Below are positions 54,364 to 64,000 of a stretch of DNA of 64,000 nucleotides, one piece after another. Each line of letters opens with the position of its first letter. The stretch's first letter is position 1. Under the pieces are notes generated by a model. The model saw only the letters and a list, made by a program, of their open reading frames with translations, ran no database searches and was not told where the DNA came from. The stretch is taken from NCBI GenBank assembly GCA_015179125.1, contig WHVA01000166.1, positions 62,001-126,000 of the forward strand, written 5' to 3'. This DNA is from Gautieria morchelliformis (Eukaryota > Basidiomycota > Agaricomycetes > Gomphales > Gomphaceae). The position numbers and the translations under genes are program-made.

Positions 54364-55777
54364 CTATTTTTTTGAATCCGCAGCGGGAACCGCTTCGGAT
54401 TTCTCTTCCGTCTTTGCTGCGCGGCCTTTGGCCTTAGCAGCGGAGGCGGAAGCGCGAGTGCAGTCGCGAGCGACGTGACCTCCTTTGCCGCAGAAGAGGC
54501 AAAGGTTGTTGTCCATGCGGCGCTGGCGTTCTACAGGGGTTAATTTTCCGTCTTTCCCAAGTTTGTCGGAAAGATCCTGGGTGCTCTTCCGGGCATTGGT
54601 GTTAGAACCAGAGGCCTGGTTGTTCCGAGGGGTGTTGGTGTTGTTCCGGTTGCCGGAGTTGGATCCGGAACTGTTGTTGTTTGTTTCCGGAGTTGGTGTT
54701 TCCGGAATTGGTCTTCTTCTTGTCTTTATCAGACTTTTTGTCGGAAGACTTGTCGTTCTTGCTCTGGGTGGATGTTTCACGAGCAATCTCGGAGTGTCTT
54801 TCCCAGTAGCGCGAATCGATGGATTGGGCAAGGTTGCGGAGGTCGGTAAGGGTGGCGGGCTTTCCGACGCGGGCAATTTCATCCTTGATGCGGGATGGCA
54901 AGCCCATGTAAAACTGGCGTCGGAGTGCGGCTTCTCCCCATTGGACTCGAGGAGCGAGCTGCTGAAACGTGACGATATATTTAGCTATCTTATGAGTGTC
55001 TTTCATGCGAAGCTTATCGAGTTCGTTTTCCGCATCGGCTTCCATATCAAATGGTCCGAAGTTGCTGCGGAGTTCGGAAATGAAATTGGGGTAATCGTCG
55101 GCCCAGTCGACGAGAGCGAACGGATCCATGAGGGCGGGTTCGAAATAGTCGAGCGCCGTGCCTCGGAGATAGGAAAGGGCATAATTGACCTTTCGTTCGT
55201 CGTCGGGAAAGGCGTCGGGACGATCACGGAAATTGAGTTGAAGCTGGACCAGAAATGGCTGGAGCTTCTTGGGGTCAGAACCGTCGAACTGATCTGGTTC
55301 GCGGACCTTAGTCTTGGGTCGTGGTGGTGCTTGGGCCGGGCGCTGGAGTTGTCCGGCTAGCATGGCGATGGCTTGTGCAAGATCCGGAACTGGTGCGGGC
55401 GGAACTGGGTTGGCGGGAATCTGAGGTGGAATTGGAGGTGGAGGACCGCCGGGTGGGCCGCCATGAGGGCCGCCTGGAGGGCCGCCTGGAGGTGGTCCTG
55501 GTGGAGGTGGTGGTGGTGGAGCTGGGCGTCGGAATGACGCTGCTGTTTGTTCGCCGCTGCTACTCGTCGAATTCCCATCGTAGTCGGGATTGTCGTCGGG
55601 ATTAGCGTCGGGAACTTCTTCGAAACGTTGCGGAAAAGCATCGGAAAGCTCATCGTCGGCACGAGAGCTGCTGGAGGGTTCCGCGTGCCTTGGTGCTGCG
55701 GATCTAAGATTGCCAAAATAAGAGAGAGCTTCGACAGCTCCTGCTCGAGCTGAAGTAGCTGTGGTACGAGGAGGCAT
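54364..55777 (-). CDS. Gypsy Gag (fossil)
   Basis: Begins MPPRTTATSARAG at 55777, followed by a Pro/Gly-rich linker with GGPPGGPHGGPPGGP repeats (about 55510-55400), the retrotransposon Gag core (FDGSDPKKLQPFLVQLQLNF..., NELDKLRMKDTHKIAKYI) and, near 54500-54460, a CCHC knuckle CLFCGKGGHVARDC. The start codon is about 30 nt after the LTR. Family assignment is clear. Confidence 0.88.
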
Positions 55778-55797
55778 AGTGATAGTTATCGGGTGGG

Positions 55798-55808
55798 AAT
55801 CAGATAAT
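55798..55808 (-). other. Tf1-like self-priming primer-binding site
   Basis: Two nt inside the 5' LTR, the minus strand reads ATTATCTGATT. Its exact 11-nt complement AATCAGATAAT lies in the LTR at 56087-56077, about 30 nt downstream of TATAAAAA (56122-56115), where the RNA 5' end is expected. In Tf1 of fission yeast the first 11 nt of the mRNA fold back onto the PBS and prime reverse transcription; the same length and geometry are seen here. Confidence 0.75.
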
Positions 55809-55810
55809 AC

Positions 55811-56503
55811 TGTTACGTATCGAGATTTCCACTAAGTCGGAACTGGAAAGGACAGCGGCTTCAACTTATAGGTTGCGCCCCCAATGAACTATCGTCCTAG
55901 GTATTTCAGAAATGAGCCGGAAGTCGGAAAGTACTGGACCAGCTGTTTGGTCGGAACTTGAGTCGGAACTGAGGCGGAAGGCGGAAGACGGGAGGCTGAG
56001 AGAGAGACTGAGATCTTGCTAGACTCGCTGTGCTAAGAACAGGAGATGGAGCGAAGGAAATCAAGTATCGAAGGTGATTATCTGATTGCAGAATAACAGA
56101 CATACATGAGGGGGTTTTTATACAAAGCGCAGAGCAACAAGTAATGGTGTTGTACTAAGCAAATTCCGGAGGAAGCGGAAGTCGAGTACAATGTGTGGGA
56201 ACTAACTAATTGGGAACAATGGGACTACAAGGGGGGTTCAGGGTAAGGTAGAACAATGGCAAAGAACAAGGGGTCGGGAAATCATATCTGACAACGAACT
56301 ACAAGGGTGACCGGATATATGGTTTTGATGAACGATGGAACGGGTCCGGTGGGTCCGAGTAATAGAGTCGAAAGAACAAGGGAAATGTACAAGGGGCGAA
56401 ATGTCGGAAATGTCGGAGGGGCGGAATGTATGGCGGAACTATTGGAGGGGCGGAATGTATGGCGGAACTGAGGGTCGGAAGTCGGAAATGAACGGTTGTA
56501 ACA
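55811..56503 (-). repeat. Gypsy 5' LTR
   Basis: 693 bp with the same ends as the 3' LTR. Carries the TATA box (minus strand, 56122-56115) and the AATCAGATAAT that matches the PBS. Confidence 0.93.
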
Positions 56504-56736
56504 CTAGATTTCGGTACGCAGCTTATCGAGAGGAAGCGTCAAAAATCCGCTCCCCGGTTACTTATTATCAGTAACTTGGGCACTGAAAATTTGGTGCGTA
56601 ATGTACTTATATTAAGTGCTCCAAGTTACTGCAGTGCGGAACAAACACTAGCTCAACGGACGGCTTGTCATCCGGATTGTGCAGAAACTGACCTGGAATG
56701 GACAAGGGACACCTTGTTCTGGGTCTATGACAACGA
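56504..56736. other. Short interval between gypsy and Ngaro elements
   Basis: Contains an inverted repeat CAGTAACTTGGGCACT (56569-56584) facing AGTGCTCCAAGTTACTG (56615-56631). No gene. Confidence 0.6.
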
Positions 56737-56835
56737 TCCAGTCTCGACTTGTGCTGGCTCAGCGGGTGCGGTGAAGCTGTGGGTGGTTGGGCAGAACTGA
56801 GCGTTAGCTCAGAGGGTGCGCGGAGAAGGGGCTCG
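56737..56835 (-). repeat. Direct repeat, second copy (B2-like)
   Basis: 99 bp, nearly identical to 57251-57349 in the same orientation (TCCAGTCTCGACTTG to AGAAGGGGCTCG, three differences seen). Probably the outer B repeat of the Ngaro element. Confidence 0.8.
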
Positions 56836-57250
56836 CCGCTTGGGTGGGCGGGACCTTCTGCGCGGCTTCGCTTCACCGCAGCTCGCATGCGCGATTGCTG
56901 CTGCTGTATCTAGCTAGTAGCTCACCTCGCCTGATGATCTGATTTGGTGCCGCTACATGGGTCTGTTGCTGCGGCTTATTATTTCTCAGCGGCAATTCAT
57001 GTGTTTGTCTATGCTACATGTGGTGGTGCTATTAGGGGGGGGGCACTGCTCTAGGGTGGGTGGTTGGGAGAAGATTAAGGAATGTGCTAAGAGAGAATGA
57101 GGTGCTAAGTTATCTGCGTGCTCGCTGGTGGTGAGTGTGGTGGGGTGAAAGAGGTGGAAAAAGAGTGTGACAAGAAAAACTCCGCTGCGCTTGGCGCTCG
57201 TCTGGACGCACGCTACCGCTCGAGTGGCTCACGCGGTACCTACAGCTATA

Positions 57251-57349
57251 TCCAGTCTCGACTTGCGCTGGCTCAGCGGGTGCGGTGAAGCTGTGGGTGG
57301 TTGGGCAGAACTGAGCGTTAGCTCAGAGGGTGCATGGAGAAGGGGCTCG
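57251..57349 (-). repeat. Direct repeat, first copy (B1-like)
   Basis: 99 bp, directly downstream (minus sense) of the tyrosine recombinase, as expected for B1 of split direct repeats. Pairs with 56737-56835. Confidence 0.8.
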
Positions 57350-57415
57350 TCACTTACCCGAGGCTGCTGAACCGCGGCGAGGCTTCGACGCTAGCCCAAC
57401 CAGAAGCAGCGGTGT

Positions 57416-58619
57416 TTACACAGGGTTGTCGGGCAGGTTGCTCAGGTGCCGCGAGGCTACTTGCTCAAATGCTCGGATGTATGCCTCATAGGCCAGCGAC
57501 CGCCAACGGCCCGCGATGCGGACAATCTCAGGGCTGACTTTTTGTGCTAGGTAGAATGACGCCCCACCTATACGGAAGGAATGCCCGAATGCATTGCCCC
57601 AGCCATGTGCGCTGAGAATCGTGTTGATCTGGCTTATTGCGCACGCTTTGACCATGGGCCTGGCCTCGCCCTTGCTATCCCTCCACGTGAATAGCGGATC
57701 CGCGGGTCGGGCTGGCACTACATGCACCAGGTTGGTGAGTGCTTCCAGCAGGCACAGGTTGCCTTGGGCTGTGAGGAATACTGACTACTGACTGCTTCTC
57801 TCCCAGTTTGGCTGTTTTGGCCGCCGGCAGATCCAGCCGTGCATAGCTTTTGCCGTCTAGGTCCTTTCCTAGGGTGACATCCTGACGTTTTAGGTGCCTC
57901 TTTTCATTGAACGCGGCGCGCGAGTGGACTGACACCTCTCCAAACCTCATCATCCCCCAAAATGCGCATGCTGCCATCGCCCAGATGCATGCGTCGAACG
58001 GCGCATTTAGGTCTAGGTTCACCTTTAGGGTTGTTAGCATTGAGAGTGTTACGGGTGGGCGGGGTGGCCTGGTGCGTTTGCTTGCTTGCATGTTCTCTAG
58101 GCCCCTCCATGACCAGCGGATGCGTTCTAGATTGTCCTCTGTGAGTGGGGGTGGCCAGCCTTGCGCCAGGTGCCATGCCCTTATGGCCGCTAGATACTTC
58201 TTGGCCACCGATACGGACACTGGCTCCGTCGGCGTACTGTCAACGATGAGCTCTCCTATGGCTTCTGGGTCTGCAGATGCCCATAAGGCAAACGAGTGGA
58301 GCGTGCTGAACGACGCAGGCAGTCTTTCTGATTCAGGGATTGAGTACGTATCGCAGAAGATGTGGAATTTACGGAGCCCAGCTCCATCGCTGGTTGTGTC
58401 TCGCAGCGATTTGTATGCAGCGAGCTCTGCGAGGGCTTTTATGAGCGGTGCATCGATTGTCGATGCCGGGGGTTGGAAAACTCCTTTCCATTGAAAGATG
58501 CGCTCACTTGCCTTGCAGCTGGGGCGGAGCGGCGATGGTTTGAGTTTGAGCCGTGTGGTGCTGTCAGCCACGTAGGGTGGCGGGGCTGTTATCACAGTGG
58601 TTGTTAGCATCATTACCAT
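57416..58619 (-). CDS. Ngaro tyrosine recombinase (fossil)
   Basis: Core-binding region with ...YLAAIRAWHLAQGWPPP and the catalytic block ACAFWGMMRFGEVSV (first Arg), then at 57650-57470 GHSFRIGGASFY (His-x-x-Arg type), GRWRS and the Tyr of AYEAYIRAF. These are the expected residues of a YR-retroelement integrase, which recombines a circular DNA copy instead of using a DDE integrase. Broken near its middle. Confidence 0.85.
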
Positions 58620-58627
58620 GCAGTTAG

Positions 58628-60865
58628 TCAGGGGGATAAATGGGGTGGGAGCTCAAGTTCGATGCGATGGGCTATGCCTGGGAAACCACGCAAGAATGCT
58701 TCTATGTCTCCCCAGGACAGCGCGTCGGCGATGTTGTCTCTGGAGGGTACATAGACTGCTGACAGGCGCATGTCGTTGGTCGCCTGCAGTTGGTACATGT
58801 GCTTTAGTATGCGGTTTGTTTCTTTGCTCTTTGAACGACCTTTGTTGGTCGTCGCTACCACTCCAGCATTGTCCGATCTGACCAGGTACGTGTTCTTGGC
58901 ATTCTGCCTCGGCTTGCTGTACCCTAGCTCTATGGCTGCTCGAAGGCCCAATTCTACAGCGATGGCCTCTGCCCATCCTATGTCGAAAGTTTGCTCCGGT
59001 CCCACCTTGAAACATTCTGTTACGACTGTTCCGATCAATCATCTCCGCCACCCCCGCATATCCTCCGCGCCACCTCTGCGCCACCTCCGACTCTATTTCG
59101 ACATCCGCAACATCTGCAACATCCGCAACATCCGCAACATCCGCAACCCTCCTCCCTTGTTCTTTCAGTACCCCTGGCCACCTCCAGATACCGGCCCCCG
59201 TACTCGACCCTGAGCACAGCAAGATACCATTTCCGTAGTTCCGTTTCTTCCGATGCCTATTGTACTTACCCGCCTTGTTCTTTGCCATTGTACTTACCCT
59301 ACCCTGCACCCCCCTTGTCAACCATTGTTCCATATTAGTTACTTACCCCGTATGTCTATCCAATTCCCGCACTCTCCGGAACTTGCTTAGTATCATACCC
59401 TTACTTGTTGTTTCTGCGTTTTGTATAAAACCCTCTCATGTATGTCTGTTAATCTGCAATCAGATAATCGCCTTCGATACTTGATTTCCTTCGCTCCATC
59501 TCCTGTTCTTAGCACAGCGAGTCTAGCAAGATCTCAGTCTCTCTCCGCTTTCTGTCTTCCGCCTTCCACCTCAGTTCCGACTGAAGTTCCGACCAAAACT
59601 TTGGTTCAGTATTTTCTGACTTCCGACTCATTTCCGAAATACCTAGGACGATAGTTCATTGGGGGCGCAACCTACAAGTTGAAGCCGCTGTCCTTTCCAG
59701 TTCCGACTTAGCAGAAATCTCGATACGTAACACCTTCAGCCCACTTCCATACTGCCCAGTGGGCGCCGACGACTATTCCTATGCCAAAGGATGTGCTCGC
59801 GTCTCCCCACCAGCCGATGTCTATTGGTTCTGGCGTGTGCAGGGGTCTTTCGTTGGGCATCTGCTGTACTATGAACCTTATCCATGAGAGGTCGGCCAGC
59901 AAGGACGGTGTTGGTTGCAGCTTGGCCCAGGGAGATCTGAATCCTTGCGTGAACGCTGAGATGGCCTTTAGAAACAGCCTGATGAGTGAGAATATGCACG
60001 AAACGTGCACTAGCTTGCCGTGCAGACTCGCCACTTGCGAGGCCGTCTTGGTGTCAGCCTTGCACCAATCCTCTAGTAGCTGTAACGTTTTGTCTAGCTT
60101 CTCTTTAGGCAATGCAACGCGCTTTCGAGCTAGGTCCCAGTCGAAGCCTATGTACCGCTGGATGGCTGCTAGCTGGCGAAGCTTCTCTACACTCCACGGC
60201 ACGCCTATGCTTGCTGTTAGATTCATAAACTCTTGTTCCGTCCAGGTGTGCCCTGGCAGCCTTATCGCGAAGAAATTGTCGACCCACTTTAGCAGTGGGC
60301 CTATTTAGGATTTCTCGTAGATCGCCACTAACATGTCCGCTACCGAACCAAACACTCCTGCGCCTGACGCTAGTCAAAACATTATGGCCCTGTCTACATA
60401 TACCTTGTCTTTCCAATGTACACAGACGGTGTTCTGCTGAGATGGCCGTATGGGCGTTAGCCAGTATGCTGCCGAGATGTCGAACGCTGCTGCTAGGCAG
60501 CCTTCTGGTAGCGAGAGTATCAGCGCTGAGGTGGCGTCAAACATTCCCCATGCCATGGGGAAGTCGCTGGCTTTGATTCCTGCGTTGATCGACTGTATGA
60601 GATCGTTGTCTCGGGGAAAGGATAAATCCTGGATGAGGCGCATTTTGTCTGAGTTGGGCTTGGGTACAAGGCCTAGGGGCGATGACCGGAACGGGCCTAT
60701 TTGCCGTTCTAGCTCTTGCGGCGCGAAGGCCTTCGAATAGCGACCCGCCGCTTGTTCGCCAGCTGTGTACGCGTCTATGAATACAGGATCGATCTTTGAG
60801 GAGTTGTGGTTTGCGAAATAAGTGCGTTTGCGTCGGTGGTGTGCGTATCCCAATGTCAAATCCAT
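58628..60865 (-). CDS. Ngaro reverse transcriptase and RNase H (fossil)
   Basis: RT blocks GPFRSSPLGLVPKP, RLIQDLSFPRD, AAFDISAAYWLTPIRP at 60865-60374, then GVPWSVEKLR, IQRYIGFDWDL, VASLHGKLVHVSCIF, DLSWIRFIV and the RNase H opening DIGWWGDASTSFG at 60226-59708. RNase H continues beyond the reversed solo LTR at 59017-58628 (AVELGLRAAIELG, SDNAGVV, PSRDNIADALSW). Typical of fungal YR retroelements. Confidence 0.88.
59018..59732 (+). repeat. Solo LTR of the 48.5-kb gypsy family, reversed
   Basis: 715 bp in the orientation opposite to 48511-49200 and 55811-56503: it starts TGTTACGACTG and ends GATACGTAACA. Carries TATAAAA (about 59425) and AATCAGATAAT. The 5-bp flanks CATTC (59013-59017) and CCTTC (59733-59737) match at four of five. 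It has inserted in the RNase H of the Ngaro element. Confidence 0.9.
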
Positions 60866-60959
60866 CTCTTATACCATCTACTATATGTTTCCATTCGCTC
60901 AATATCCCTAGCTTATCTAGGAGGTCCGCCGCTTTGGAGGCTGACAGCGGCGTGATCGC

Positions 60960-62240
60960 TTGGCGCGGGTCAGAACTGGGGTTTGCAGCCATTGGCACCA
61001 TGCGTGGCGTCGCCGCAGAGGCTGCACTCATGAGCGTTATAGCATGCGGCTCCCCATTTGCAGGTGGATGCTCTAGACCAGTTGAAGCAGTATTGCTTGC
61101 CCGATGGGGCCAGCAAGGTATGCTCGTTCCTGGCATTTTGCCCGCGAGGGGCCGTCGGCTTTCCAGCTGTCGTTTGGATGGCTTTGCATTCTACTGGTAG
61201 GTGCCCTGCAAGCCCGCATCGAAAGCACAGCAGGTGGTCTGGCTTTGCTCGCTTGCGCTGCTGATATCCCTGGTGCTCGCCGGGATTGGGCGCTTGGGCA
61301 GCGGTGGGTATAGCGCCGATGTCTGATGCATGGTTGGTAGAGGTGGCGCTGTCAGGAGGGCCATCCTGGTTGCTATGATCGTGAGCGTGTCGGTATCTAG
61401 CACGGACAGGTCATGTGCCGGGTTACGGGCTACGGCCTCACGCTGCTGTATGTCATATTCTACTGCTACGCTCCAGGAGTGCGAGTGGGCTAGCTCCATT
61501 ACGATGGCGTTGTGTGACGCCAAGGCCTCTGCTCTCATATGACCCCAGTAGAATTGCGTTCTTTCTACCGCTGTTTTGGACGCTGCAAACCAGTCGACCA
61601 TTGAGATGGATTTCTCGCTTCTTTTGTCCAGTCCTTTCAGCGTGATGCCACCCTGGGCGTTGAACGCATACTCCTCTTCACCTCTGTCTGCTTTTAGATG
61701 TGCAGCGGTGGATAACGTGGTGTATGGGACATAGCGGAACACTTTAAAGGCGTCGTCCACCCTTGGTGGGATTGCTGCGACAGGGAAGGGGGGGTGTGTC
61801 AGCTCGTCGCTCATCACGGTATACATGTTTGGGACAGGGATGCATTATGTGTACGGACGATGGGTTCACGCGGCCTTTCGCCAGGGCGGTGTGTCAGGCC
61901 TATTGCCTAGCCGCATATGTGCCTATGGCTGGCACCCTGCACACCACGGTATGGCCTATCGCTGTGATGGTCAGCCTATCGCCCAAGGGAGCACATGGGC
62001 CTATCGCCCACTCTGATGTGGAATATGGGTGGGGCAGGGGGAGGGGGGGGTTGTGAGAGATGGGGGGGGGACTCACGTATGCTCAGCGCACTCATTTTGA
62101 AACCTGGCACGATTTCCGGTAGAGCCATTCTCTCCTCTCCACCGCTCACTGATGCCTCGATGGCTGCGAGCCTGGCGGTTTGTATGGCCTCCTCCGTGGC
62201 TATGAGGGAATGGGGGCCGGCCTGGCACAGTTGTGGGTGC
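60960..62240 (-). CDS. Ngaro Gag-like protein, C-terminal part with zinc motifs (fossil)
   Basis: 61826-61191 codes a soluble helical domain (FKVFRYVPYTTLSTAAHL..., STAKTAVERTQFYWGHM-like). Near 61220-60980 follow two Cys/His sets: CFRCGLQGHL-like CCHC text and a CCCH-like set (CKWGAACYNAHECSLCG). Such Gag-like proteins with a CCHC plus a CCCH finger are common in basidiomycete YR retroelements. Broken, with a low-complexity gap at 61830-62100. Confidence 0.65.
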
Positions 62241-62241
62241 G

Positions 62242-63516
62242 TGTCAAGATTGGTTTTTAGGCATTAATATCGTGTATTAGTGAACACAACGAATGCCCGA
62301 ATAACTTGTGCGAATAAGTATGCCGTTCGGCGAATAAGTGAACTGATGAATGTTCACAAAACAAAGGGGTTGCCCGAACAGGGCTCGCCCTGTCTACAGT
62401 CGTAGCGAAACAGCCCGCAGCACTTGACGACGTAACGTGCAAGATATTGCGGAAGGGCTGTCTAAGTTTTGACGGTCCCTTCGCTGGCGAAGGTGCTCCT
62501 TAGGAGCCCTTCGCCAACAGCACAGAAAGTAGTTTCAAGGCTAAGGTAACGAAGATGAAGTATAAGAACTCACCAGTGATGCCTAAGTCCTTGGCTGGTC
62601 GAAGATAGAAATCTTCAAGGAGAGGCTCAAGACGATGATCACAGCGAGGTCAAGTTTGCACAAGATGGACGACGTATGATAATTGAACTGGGGAATATAC
62701 ATGCGAATGTAAACTACTTATATCGAATGCTCGTAAGGTATCAGCGAGTAGGAAAGAGGCCGTCACAAGTCAGGGTTGGATAGGGGCGCACAGTCATGAT
62801 ACAGCATAGATGAAATAAACATACAATAGAATGTGAGGAGAGGGGGAACATGAGACGACGGAGAGTAAAGGTGGCGGAGCCACTTATGGACAAAACCATG
62901 TCTTGGGACCTGCATACATGCTACCCTGCACGGACTCTTGGTCTACTGGGTTGATTCCACACGACCTATGGAAGGGACGCCCTGCGAACACATTTCGACC
63001 ATAAGAACACCCAATGGGGTTGGATTAAGAAGACGATGGGGTTAATGATGGACCATCATGCCGGGTGAATGGCATCGATTGTATTTGATGGTGTGCCTGC
63101 TGGCGAATGATGTGAGCAGCGACTAGCCGTTCGGCGAAATGCAAGGAAGGGCGAACAGAGGTGGCCTAGTGGAGGAGGGGTCGAGGTGGAGGGCGAAGCC
63201 AAGCGAACACTGAGGAGGAGTAGCGAAAGGGGAAATGGGGGTACCAAGGTGCAGGAAATACACAGGTCATGACAACCCAACTATCAGAACACCATTGGAA
63301 GAGGGTCGAGCAGAGGAGGTGGTAGACCCAGTGATGACTGGTCAAGTCAGTCCAAAACCCTTGGTCGTGCGTTTAAAGGCGCGGCGGTGGTAGCAGGCGC
63401 GAATCAGTGATTATCGGTTGCCGAACATGACAATAGCGATCGGGACGAACACAGAAATGGGGTGAGAAATGTCAGGACAGAGCACCTGAGTTATGAGGAA
63501 TAAACGCGTCTTGACA
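62242..63516. repeat. Solo LTR of the TGTCAAGA family, copy C (in Ngaro Gag)
   Basis: 1275 bp from TGTCAAGATTGG to GCGTCTTGACA. Flanks GTGCG (62237-62241) and GTGTG (63517-63521) match at four of five. Homologous along its length to copies A and B, with the same stem-loop near 62484-62513. Confidence 0.88.
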
Positions 63517-64000
63517 GTGTGCGACAAGGAGCTGCCTTTCTGCCATCAGCGCTGCAATCTGCGCATTGAGGTCTGCTGCGGAGCGGATTGGCGCCTGTTG
63601 CGCCGGGGGGGCTGCAGCTGCTGCTGCGGTTGCTGTTGCTGGTCTGGCTGTGGTTGCAGCTGCGGCTGCTGCTGGGGTTGCTGTTCGGGTTGTTGCTGGT
63701 GTTGACGCTGCGGCTGATGGTTGTGGCTAGTGCCGTGGGTCTGTGGCTGGCCTCTGTGTTGGCTACGACTAGCGCTGGGGTCCGGCGCGCGGGCATGGTT
63801 GGTGGTGCTTTGGTGGCTGGGTCCTGATGTGCTTGCGCGGTGGTTGTTGCTCGTGCCCACCGCCTGGGGCTGCTGCATTATCGGTGGCGTGAGCGGCTGC
63901 GCGTCATTGAGGTTCAGGCCTAGGTGGCAGTGTGTGCCGGCGGGCGTTTCTCCGGGGTCATGGTGTGGGCTTCGCTTGGGGCGCCGGCTGGACGGCGGAG
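63517..64000 (-). CDS. Ngaro Gag-like N-terminal part, Gln-rich (fossil)
   Basis: Minus-strand coding from the window edge to the LTR, with runs such as QQQPEQQPQQQPQLQPQ and His/Ser-rich text. The Gln/Pro repeats come from imperfect CAG/CAA tracts. No domain; assigned to Gag by position upstream of the zinc-motif part. Confidence 0.6.

Larger units (their letters stand above)
48511..56503 (-). mobile_element. Ty3/gypsy chromodomain element, both LTRs present (fossil)
   Basis: About 8.0 kb, transcribed from the right. 5' LTR 55811-56503, self-priming site, gag (55777-54364), protease, RT, RNase H, integrase and chromodomain (to 50679), then an antisense gene (49322-50548), a short purine tract (minus-strand AGAAGGGAGA, 49205-49214) and the 3' LTR 48511-49200. 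The two LTRs show a few percent divergence, so the insertion is of middle age and older than the copia element. It is broken, with roughly half a dozen or more frame breaks. The 5-bp flanks (GAGGG left, CTAGA right) do not match. A reversed solo LTR of the same family lies at 59018-59732. Confidence 0.93.
56737..64000 (-). mobile_element. Ngaro/DIRS-type tyrosine-recombinase retrotransposon (fossil, runs off window)
   Basis: On the minus strand the order is Gag-like (64000-60960), reverse transcriptase and RNase H (60870-58630), tyrosine recombinase (58619-57416), then two 99-bp direct repeats (57251-57349 and 56737-56835) 415 bp apart. Gag-RT-RH-YR order followed by a B1-A2-B2-like end is the plan of Ngaro elements, known from basidiomycetes. 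The A1 repeat would lie beyond 64000. The element is broken, with several frame breaks, and carries two solo LTRs (59018-59732 and 62242-63516). It is among the oldest elements here. Confidence 0.85.

Noticed and set aside
63493-63827. Cys- and Leu-rich plus-strand frames at the window end
   Set aside because: They are the complement of Gln/Pro-rich Gag coding on the minus strand.

Overview
The window looks like nuclear DNA of a mushroom-forming basidiomycete (Agaricomycetes). The signs are short introns of about 43-57 nt with CTRAY-like branch points, an F-box gene of the usual agaricomycete type, and transposases largely restricted to or expanded in these fungi (Plavaka, KDZ, fungal CACTA/Tnp2). 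Most of the 64 kb is a nest of mobile elements of several ages, with a few probable host genes between them.

Layout. 1-3.6 kb: 3' part of a chromodomain Ty3/gypsy element carrying extra sense-strand ORFs, interrupted by a solo copia LTR. 3.6-4.05 kb: foldback MITE. 4.1-6.9 kb: decayed Plavaka transposon. 8.7-10.0 kb: two-exon F-box gene, followed by local repeats and a 100-bp hairpin. 11.9-16.1 kb (minus): CACTA/Tnp2 transposase split by a 1.0-kb solo LTR. Divergent from it, 16.4-19.5 kb (plus): an unrecognised 12-exon gene with acidic repeats, a Ser/Ala/Lys-rich tail and a ladder of microexons. 21.4-22.7 kb: an unrecognised coiled-coil gene. 24.0-24.9 kb (minus): multi-exon membrane-protein gene. 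26.8-27.7 kb: ~137-bp satellite with a hairpin in each unit. 28.2-30.6 kb: two unrecognised genes. 30.8-36.1 kb: a copia element that looks whole and very young. 38.1-41.7 kb (minus): Mutator-like (MULE) gene with a solo copia-type LTR. 42.2-46.9 kb (plus): KDZ transposase with a 1.3-kb solo LTR. 48.5-56.5 kb (minus): chromodomain Ty3/gypsy element with both LTRs, a Tf1-like self-priming signature and an antisense Zn2Cys6 gene between pol and the 3' LTR. 56.7-64 kb (minus, runs off the window): Ngaro/DIRS-type tyrosine-recombinase retroelement hit by two solo LTRs.

The insertions give a relative history. The Ngaro, CACTA, KDZ, MULE and first gypsy elements are older and served as targets. A TGTCAAGA-type LTR family entered three of them (CACTA, KDZ, Ngaro). 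A copia LTR family entered two (gypsy, MULE) and also left the young full copy. The 48.5-kb gypsy family left a reversed solo LTR in the Ngaro element. All six solo LTRs sit inside other elements, five of them with an exact or 4-of-5 5-bp target duplication readable beside coding sequence of the host element.

The best candidates for something little described are the antisense zinc-cluster gene in the gypsy element, the microexon-ladder gene divergent from the Tnp2 transposase, and the sense-strand accessory ORFs of the first gypsy element. No CRISPR, rRNA or intact tRNA gene was seen.
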